Shown piece by piece: positions 7,616-13,535 of a stretch of 13,535 nucleotides of DNA. This stretch comes from Acanthamoeba lenticulata (taxonomy: Eukaryota; Discosea; Longamoebia; Acanthamoebidae): positions 1-13,535 of the forward strand of contig NAVB01001548.1 in NCBI GenBank assembly GCA_002179805.1, read 5' to 3'. The notes under the pieces were generated by a model. That model saw nothing but the letters and a program-made list of their open reading frames with translations, searched no databases and was not told where the DNA came from. The position numbers and the translations under genes are program-made. How positions within the stretch are numbered: position 1 is the stretch's first letter; each line of letters starts with the position of its first letter.

Positions 7616-10215
7616 TCAGAGCTGCGTCGTAGCGGGTGGGGGAGACGAAGGGAAGGCGGGAGAAGAGGCGCCACCGGTGCCCGATGCGCGAGGCGACGGT
7701 GACACAGACCGCGAGGAGGAATAAGAACGGCTTCCCGATGATGACCCAGAATGGGAGGACGAGCGCCGCCTCTTGTGCTTCCTCTTCTCTCGCTTTCTAT
7801 CCCGGTCCTTCTCCTTGCTCTTGCTCTTCTTCCGACTTCGCCCGTGCTTCCGTTCCTTCTCTTTCTCCTTCTCCCTCTTCCTCTTCTTCTTTTTCTTTCG
7901 CTTCCTCTCCTCCTTCTCCAACAAGCTCTTCAACCTCTGAATCTTGTCCTCGCTGCTCTCTTCCGGTTCGGTCGCCTTCTTCACGTCAGCGCTCTCCTTC
8001 TCCTTGACCTCCTCCGCGGCCTTTATCTTTTCGTCCAGCTGACAGAGACACACCAAGATTCACACAAAACCATGAGGTGGTGAGTTGCGACTCACACCTT
8101 CTCGCCACCAGCAACATAGACGCGCACAAACACACGCGAGGAGCAGGTGGGACTGACCTTCTGGCGGGTGACCTGCAGGTACTTCCGCGCGTTGGCATCG
8201 GTGGGATCGATCCGGAGCGCCGTCTCAAACTCCTTGATGGCCTGCGGCAGCTGGTTCCTGTTGGCGTAGGCTGCTCCGCGCGCCACAAACGCGTCTGTGT
8301 GCGGTGGTGGTGGCGGCAAGAAGTGAGTGGACCACTCCACACAGACAGAGACAGGGGTCCATCGAGAGAGCCGACCTCTGTGCTGCGGGTCCACTTCGAG
8401 GGCCTGATTGTAACACTTCATCGCCTCCTGGTACTTGCCCTGCTTGGCCAGCCCGATGCCCTGCTCCACACTTTGCGGCAACAAAGCGGTGAGACCAAAC
8501 CGCCGCGGCATCGCCAGTTCTCCCACAGTGCCCGTACGTTTCACTGGCCCACTCCTGGTTTTGCCATGCCCGAAGCTTCTCGTAGTCGCCATCCGAGAGC
8601 TCCCTAGGGAGAGGCCATCATGATGAGCCAGGCGGTGTGAGTTGTCGACCGGCGGTTGGCACTGAGGAGGACGTACGGTGGTCGCTTCACCATAGAGCCC
8701 AGTTCGTCGAGCGAAAAGGCCGAGACCATGTGTTCGAGCGCAAACGGGTTGATGAAGTTCCTGTCCCGTTTGAGGCGGTCGTTGTAACTGGGCATGTCGC
8801 CATCACCGCCCTCGCCCTCATGTGTGCGCACGGGCGAATGGCACAGGCCCTGTCTCACCCGTGTCCATTGGACCAAAGAGTGAGCTCAACAGGCCCGCCG
8901 CTCCGCCCACGAGCGAGCAGAGGGGGAGAGAGAGAGAGAGAGGAAAACATACGAGAAAAGCGTCGCCATCGGCGGCATGTCGTGCTTGCAGAGTGCTGAG
9001 CTTGATCCGCTCTGTCGACGGGCTTACTGAGATGATGACGGCTGGATTGACGCAAAGCCCAAGCCCAAGCAGCACGACAGGCAGGAGACACACTTGTCAA
9101 ACAGACCAGCGCGAGGTGACCACACATTACACCTCCAAAAGAAGGAGGCGCGCACCTTTGATGACATCGCCCACGTGATAGGCATCGGGCATCTCCACCG
9201 TGAGATCGGTTATGTACTTCTCCGTCAGCTCAGACACGTGGCAAAGAGCCTTTAGGACGGAGGATGATCATGACGAGGATGAGGCACCGCTTGCCCCTTG
9301 ATGTGCATGTAGGAAGACAGAATCCCCAAGAAGGCAGATGTACCAGCAACTCGAGTTCGTGGAGTCGGGTGAGCTCGGTGTTGAGGCGGGGCAGGGAGCC
9401 ATCGAGATGCTCGCTTATCTGCTCCATGTGCACCAAGAGGCCGTAGGGCTTGACCGACTTGACGGTACCCTTGACCACCATGCCCTTCTCCAGCACCTGC
9501 CCAAGCGCGCGAGCCGGTCAGTTGGGGCAGCCCCAGAGCCTCAGAGACCGCCACAGAGGAGGAGCGTGCCTCGAAGGCTCGTCTCTTTCGCTGCTGGATA
9601 AAGTCGCCGTTCTTCCGGGCCTCCGGGTTGTGGCTGAGGAAGGCGGTGAACGAGGGCAAAGAGGCGAAGCCCGCCTGCGAACGCATCGACTCTGCACGGA
9701 GAAGCATGGTCCACCGTGTGAGAAGCTTCACGCTCTCTTGCTATTGGCGAAATCAACAAGAAGATAACTCGAACCTGAGGAAGAAGAGGAGCTCTCCGCG
9801 GGCGTGAGAGGCGACATTTGTGTGAAGCCACGCCACACGCCAGCCTCATCGGCGAGGAACAGCTCGATCTTCGCCTTCAGCGCTTCGGACGGCTCCACGG
9901 AGGGCGGCAGAGGTGGCATGGCCGGCTCCGGTGGTGGAGGAGGTGGAGAGTACGAGTCGCGGAGGCGGGGCAACGGCGGTGGTGAAGGGTTTTGTGGCGG
10001 CATGGGCGACGACGATGTCTGTGTGCCAATGCAGAGCGCAAAATGAGCTCGGGCTAAGAGCAAAAGCAGAGCATTAAAAGGGACAAGAGCGTGAGTGCAG
10101 CGGCCTGTGTACCATGGCGCTGCCCGCTCGGTCTGGTGCAAAGCTCCCTGCACAAGCAGTGAGTTGGATGAGTGAGCTTCCCGTTCGAAGAAAGAGGAAG
10201 GCGTACCTCGCTCAT
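7616..10215 (-). CDS. TTC14: TTC14 homologue: S1 domain, TPRs and Lys/Arg/Ser-rich tail
   Basis: The role of TTC14 is poorly known; S1 and RS-like regions suggest RNA binding. Inferred exons (minus): 10215-10207, 10018-9775, 9691-about 9555, 9496-9344, 9249-9156, 9041-8953, 8816-8677, 8603-8538, 8470-8376, 8294-8158 and 8038-7616, giving about 528 aa. The order is a Pro-rich N-terminus; an S1 domain from about residue 131 (KGMVVKGTVKSVKPYGLLVH, then ALCHVSEL and YHVGDVIKAVI); a spacer containing FINPFALEHM; two TPRs at about 309-376 (GKYQEAMKCYNQALEVDP; ARGAAYANRNQLPQAIKEF); and a tail of KRKKKKKRKREK type ending in RSYSSSRSVSPSP. The same order occurs in human TTC14. Three points are uncertain. 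The first exon is only 9 nt, and the ATG at 10003 is an alternative start. The donor after 9555 could be 9549 or a GC donor at 9570. Exon 7 could begin at 8849 (+11 residues). All these options keep the frame. Confidence 0.88.
8926..8942. repeat. (GA)n microsatellite in a TTC14 intron
   Basis: A GA dinucleotide run, flanked by further purines from 8921 to 8945, lies near the 5' end of the intron that begins at 8952 on the minus strand. It reads (CT)n in the transcript, just downstream of the gtatgt donor. Confidence 0.85.
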
Positions 10216-10552
10216 TGCCTGGAGAAAGGGGCGGTTGAGGATTCGGCTTTGCAACAAAGAACAGCCAACGAACGGATTTGGGAGGAGAGGGGGGGGAGAC
10301 ATGAACGATGAACCCAATCAATCGGAACAACGGAAACGGCAGTGAGTGGATAGGGCCTACACATGCACCAACAACGACGTACCAGGTAATCCATGCGGCC
10401 TCTAGAGATCAAGCACGAGGAAAAGGTTAAATGTCTCGCGCGGCGATAGAAAAAGAGGCAGAAAACAAGATTAAACAGAGATCCCTGAGACCAAGAACAC
10501 GAGCACTTGTTTGTGCAGTGCAGCGTTGAACAGGAAGAGAGGTGGCACACAG
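10216..10552. promoter_or_regulatory. Divergent promoter between TTC14 and CIAO3
   Basis: These 337 bp separate the proposed TTC14 start (minus) from the CIAO3 start (plus). They contain a CpG-rich core near 10435 (tctcgcgcgg) that only partly matches E2F sites. No TATA box or long conserved reading frame is evident on either strand. Confidence 0.55.
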
Positions 10553-12543
10553 ATGGCAAGCGAGCAGTTCAGCGGCATTCTGCAGCTCACGGGGCTCGAT
10601 GACTTTATTGGTCCGGGGCAGAGTTGCATCAAGCCTTCCCTCACGAATCCCGCGACTCGTCTCCCGCCCAGCCTCAAGAAAGGAGCCACAAGTGCTGAGA
10701 AGGAAAAGGATCAGACGAAGCGCGCTCGTATCGAGCTGGACGACGACGGCGTGGGCGTCGTGGAGATAGACGCTGCAGGCGACAGAAACAAGCTTGAGAC
10801 AGCAAAGATCACCCTCAATGACTGCCTGGCCTGCAGCGGGTGCGTCACTTCGGCTGAAAGTGTGCTCATCACGCAACAGAGCAAGGAAGAGTTCTACTCC
10901 AACATCGCCGCCGTGCAGCAGAAGAAGGCGAGCGCGAGCGAAGGTACGACTGCGGTCTCTTCTAGACGTGCTCGCTCATGGGCAGGTGTCTCACGCCATT
11001 TCGGTGGGCTGCAGGCGCGGGGCCGGTGGTCGTCATCTCCATCTCGCCACAGACGCGAGCATCGCTGGCGGTCCACTATGGCCTCAGCGCGGCACAGACT
11101 CTGCGACGGCTCATCACTTTCTTCAAGAGCCTCGGAGCCGACTACGTGTTTGACACCAGCTTCTCGCGTGAGTTCTCGCTTCTCGAGTCCATGGGCGAGT
11201 TTGTATCGCGCTACAAGACCGGCGGCGCTCTCCCCGTCCTCGCGTCGGCCTGTCCTGGCTGGATTTGCTACGCCGAGAAGACCCACGGTGCGCCTCTCCT
11301 CATGGGTTCTGGACAGTCGACCTTCTTCTCCTTCTCCTCATTTCGCTGCTGACTTGGGGGTGTGGCTTCGTTGTCAAGGCGATTTCATCCTGCCCTACAT
11401 CAGCACCGCCAAGTCCCCACAACAGGTGATGGGCTCCCTTGTCAAATACTACCTGGGGCCCAAGCTCCACAAGATGTGCGTGTCTCACCTGGCCACCTTG
11501 CATCGAGGTAAAGTTAAACGTAAATGTAATACTTTTTTTTTGTTCTACTACACAGGCCGGGGGAGATCTACCATGTGGCGATCATGCCCTGCTTCGACAA
11601 GAAGCTGGAGGCCAGCCGCGACGACTTCACCAACGAGGAACAGGTCCGGGACGTGGACTGTGTGCTCACGGCCGGTGAGGTGCTGGACATGATCAAGGAG
11701 AAGGCCATCGATTTTGTTGCCCTTGCCGAGTCTCCCGTGGACAAGCTGTACGCGTCCCGCACAGGTCCCTCCAAAAAAAGGGGGCCAATCAGCCTGGCCT
11801 GTGGTTTGGGGGCTGACCTTGGGGGCTGCAGGTTCACCAACATTGACGACGAGGGCCAGCTTTACGGGCCGCCCGGAGGCTCGGGCGGATACGCAGAGAC
11901 CATCTTCCGGCACGCAGCCAAAGCCCTCTACGGCGTGGACGTCACCGACGTTGAATTCAAGGCCGGCAGGTGCGCGCCTTTCCCAGGCGAGCCTTCTCAT
12001 CTGTCTCACGGGATTGACATGACGGATCTGCTTGCGCGCGAGCAGGAATCCAGACTTTAAAACGGTGACGCTTGAGCTCGACGGCGCGGTGAAGCTCAAC
12101 TTCGCGATCGCCAACGGCTTCAGAAACATTCAAAACTTTATACGGACGCTGAAGAAGGGCAGCAGCCCCTACCACTACGTCGAGGTTGGTCCCCCCCCCC
12201 GTCTACACGAGGCAAAGCACGCATGTGGATGGACTGACTGACTGGGTCGTGGCGAACAAAGGTGATGGCGTGCCCCTCGGGTTGCTTGAACGGCGGAGGC
12301 CAGATCAAGCCCCAGGAAAAGGGCCCGCAGGCCAGCAAGGAGCTGGTCAAGAAGCTCGATCAGGTGTACCACGAGGGCCAACGGCGACAGGACGCAACGT
12401 TGGAGACCATGCCGCCTGTCGTCCGGCGAGTCTACGAGGAGTGGCTCGGCGGGGAGGTGGGCAGCGCTCACGCCAAGCAGTGGCTGCACACCCAGTACCA
12501 CGCCTTGCCCAAGGTGTCCAACGCCCTCGCCATCAAATGGTGA
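10553..12543 (+). CDS. CIAO3: CIAO3/NAR1, hydrogenase-like cytosolic Fe-S assembly factor
   Basis: CIAO3 (Nar1, IOP1, NARFL) links scaffold-made Fe-S clusters to the CIA targeting complex in the cytosol. Inferred exons: 10553-10943, 11015-11287, 11379-11475, 11556-11969, 12046-12184 and 12262-12543, giving 531 aa, or 505 aa if 11754-11831 is an intron; human is 476 aa. All eight expected ligand cysteines are present: Cys25 (QSCIKP) and Cys91/94/97 (DCLACSGC) for the N-terminal cluster; Cys210 (ACPGW), Cys266 (MPCFDKK) and the pair in MACPSGC for the hydrogenase-like centre. Other family motifs are [66 protein letters not shown] and the C-terminal HTQYHALP ... KW. The ATG is supported by the family-typical start MASEQFSG. 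A Lys/Glu-rich insert sits at about 40-60. The start lies 337 bp from the divergent TTC14. Confidence 0.95.
11754..11831 (+). other. Possible in-frame 78-nt intron or lineage insert in CIAO3
   Basis: This stretch reads through without a stop but encodes a segment ([13 protein letters not shown]...) with no counterpart in known CIAO3 proteins. Removing 78 nt from gtcccg to ctgcag joins DKLYA to FTNIDDEGQ in frame. The acceptor is good but the donor is weak; the better-looking gtccct at 11765 would break the frame with this acceptor. Either a weakly spliced intron or an insert is possible. Confidence 0.5.
12191..12200. repeat. C10 homopolymer in a CIAO3 intron
   Basis: Ten consecutive C residues lie just after the gttggt donor of intron 12185-12261. 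A comparable G11 run (336-346) lies in ABCE1 intron 291-378, close to its donor side. Both are likely to vary in length. Confidence 0.8.
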
Positions 12544-12845
12544 GCGGAAGAAGAAGCAACATTACCAGCAAGTCCTGCTCGCGATCCACTACAACGCAGT
12601 AACTTTTGGGTTGGACCGGTCTTGCAAGCGCAAATAAAAGAAGAAACCATCATGAGGCAGTCAACGGTGGAGTTTATAGGGTGTACGATACAAGAGAGAA
12701 GAAGCAATGGGGGGGGCCTGCCGCGGTGGAGGGAAAATTGCGGCTGTGGCGCGGTGAGGAGATGCATCACCACGCGTTTCCAAATGTGGGAAGGAGGAGG
12801 TTGGAGGACTACTACTTTGTACAAGATCCGGGCCGGCGGGAACGC
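12544..12845. other. Convergent 3' gap downstream of CIAO3
   Basis: These 302 bp lie between the CIAO3 stop and the proposed stop of the minus-strand right-edge gene. They hold the CIAO3 poly(A) signal and a G8 run at 12709-12716. Open frames exist on both strands here, but none resembles a known protein and none shows a paired set of splice sites. I see no gene. Confidence 0.55.
12633..12638 (+). terminator. AATAAA poly(A) signal of CIAO3
   Basis: A canonical AATAAA lies 90 nt downstream of the CIAO3 stop codon, on the sense strand of that gene. It is the clearest canonical signal noted in the window. Confidence 0.55.
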
Positions 12846-13440
12846 TCACTCCTTTTTGTGAAGGGCGCGGACGGAGACGAGCGTCTCTCCTCTCTCACGC
12901 TTAATGTTTTGAAACAGGCGGCTTGTGTGCGGCGACATCAAGTGCTCCGGCTCCACCACTGAAGAACAAATCATTAAATTGAAATAATGGAAATGGAGAC
13001 GAGAGAGTGAAGTTGCGCACCTTCTTTTTGTTCAGCTCGCATACGCAGTATTTTTTCACCATGTTGCCACCAAGAGAGATGGACCAGCACCAACAAGATC
13101 AAGAGAATCCCAAACAGGACGCAACATATCCTGGCCTGTCAAAAGTTGAGATGTTGGCCTTTACGCTTGGCTCCCATTCCCGCACTGTGCTGAAGAAGAA
13201 ATCACATACCTGAACGGGCCAGGTGTTGAATTGATGAGCGAGCAAGAAAAAGAAGCTAAAACCGATGTGGTCCGACGTCGTGGCGAAAATGAGGAGGCAG
13301 CTGCTGAGTCCGTTTGAGGAAGAGGAGTGTCCAATTCTTCGTCTACGCCGCCAAGACGCGCGAAGAGGATTGGCGCAGTCGCCCCCGGGGAGCGAAGGGT
13401 GTTGGGAACAATGGCGACGTGTGCCTTTCCCGACAACCAA
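12846..13440 (-). CDS. Unrecognised membrane protein, 3' exons (5' end unresolved)
   Basis: Proposed exons (minus): an upstream exon ending at 13210 (its start is beyond about 13440), then 13130-13021 or 13135-13021, then 12958-12846 with stop TGA. The donors are good (CAG|gtatgt at 13209, GAAG|gtgcgc at 13020) and the last acceptor is strong (tgttcttcag). Both introns are of local size. The middle exon encodes a clear transmembrane helix (VLFGILLILLVLVHL) followed by WWQHGEKILRMRAEQK; the last exon adds 37 residues including SPHTSRLFQNIKRERGETL and ends HKKE. The upstream exon can be read in two frames, each with its own matching acceptor (13135 or 13130). One frame gives a second hydrophobic segment (IGFSFFFLLAHQF), suggesting a hairpin of two helices. 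No ATG lies between 13210 and 13499 on this strand, so the start must be farther upstream. The family is unknown. The last two exons are fairly secure; the 5' part is weak. Confidence 0.5.
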
Positions 13441-13476
13441 CTCCGCAGTCCAGTTCGATCAAGTAATTCAAATTAC

Positions 13477-13494
13477 AAAAAAAAAAAAAAAAAA
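13477..13494. repeat. A18 homopolymer near the right edge
   Basis: Eighteen A residues on the plus strand (T18 on the minus). On the minus strand this could be the pyrimidine tract of an intron upstream of the right-edge gene's exon, or a promoter tract. Its length is prone to sequencing error. Confidence 0.85.
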
Positions 13495-13535
13495 GCGACC
13501 ATAATCCAATTTTTCATTCTTTTTGTTTCGTTGTT

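Noticed and set aside
7751..8083. Plus-strand open frame rich in leucine that looks like a multi-pass membrane protein
   Set aside because: It is the antisense of the Lys/Glu/Arg-rich TTC14 tail; AAG/GAG codons read backwards give CTT/CTC leucines.
9728..10330. Long uninterrupted minus-strand frame that could be read as one 200-residue protein
   Set aside because: Only 9775-10018 looks coding (Pro-rich start of TTC14); the rest is intron and upstream sequence with clear splice sites in it.
12606..12962. 118-codon plus-strand open frame downstream of CIAO3
   Set aside because: It overlaps the CIAO3 poly(A) signal and the proposed minus-strand exons, has no recognisable domain, and lacks supporting splice structure.
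13477..13494. A18 as the tail of a retrotransposed copy
   Set aside because: No target-site duplication, no reverse-transcriptase remnant and no intronless copy of a gene lies next to it.
13265..13504. Plus-strand open frame running into the poly(A) stretch
   Set aside because: It ends in a lysine run made by A18, has no family resemblance, and lies opposite the better-supported minus-strand exon.
1..13535. Operon, CRISPR, tRNA, rRNA or mobile-element content
   Set aside because: Genes are spliced and on alternating strands; no direct-repeat array, cloverleaf, transposase or terminal inverted repeat was found by eye.

Overview
The window is nuclear DNA from a compact, intron-rich, GC-rich eukaryote. 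Six protein genes lie within 13.5 kb, separated by about 0.1 to 0.35 kb. Nearly all introns are 45-120 nt with GT..AG ends, and the proteins are eukaryote-specific (a DP transcription factor, a HECT ligase, TTC14, CIAO3). Gene density, base composition and intron size fit an Acanthamoeba-like amoebozoan. That assignment is inference; no organism-specific marker was found. The exon models below were built by hand, by keeping the reading frame continuous across splice sites and matching remembered family motifs.

Layout, left to right. (1) 1-1180, minus: the 5' part of ABCE1/RLI1, the Fe-S ribosome-recycling ATPase, cut by the left edge. (2) 1181-1369: a 189-bp divergent promoter with an E2F-like element. 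(3) 1370-3022, plus: a complete DP-family (TFDP) partner of E2F, 8 exons. (4) 3023-3132: a 110-bp convergent gap. (5) 3133-7391, minus: a complete UBE3C/Hul5-type HECT ubiquitin ligase, 17 exons, about 1022 aa. (6) 7392-7615: the UBE3C promoter, with a perfect TTTCGCGC E2F site. (7) 7616-10215, minus: a TTC14 homologue (S1 domain, TPRs, Lys/Arg/Ser-rich tail), 11 exons. (8) 10216-10552: a divergent promoter. (9) 10553-12543, plus: CIAO3/NAR1 (NARFL), the hydrogenase-like component of cytosolic Fe-S assembly. (10) 12544-12845: a 3' gap. (11) 12846 to about 13440, minus: the 3' exons of an unrecognised membrane protein whose start is not resolved.

Functional connections. CIAO3 helps deliver Fe-S clusters to cytosolic proteins, and ABCE1 is a well-known essential client of that pathway, so the window holds both a maturation factor and a client. 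The DP protein would act with E2F, and E2F-like sites lie in the DP gene's own promoter and in the UBE3C promoter, suggesting cell-cycle control. These links are inference. I see no mobile element, CRISPR array, tRNA or rRNA, and no clearly novel system. The most unusual points are a GC-AG intron in ABCE1, the GTACG-type 5' splice sites (C at +4), several stop-free introns of 3n length, a probable 9-nt first exon in TTC14, and the uncharacterised membrane-protein gene at the right edge.
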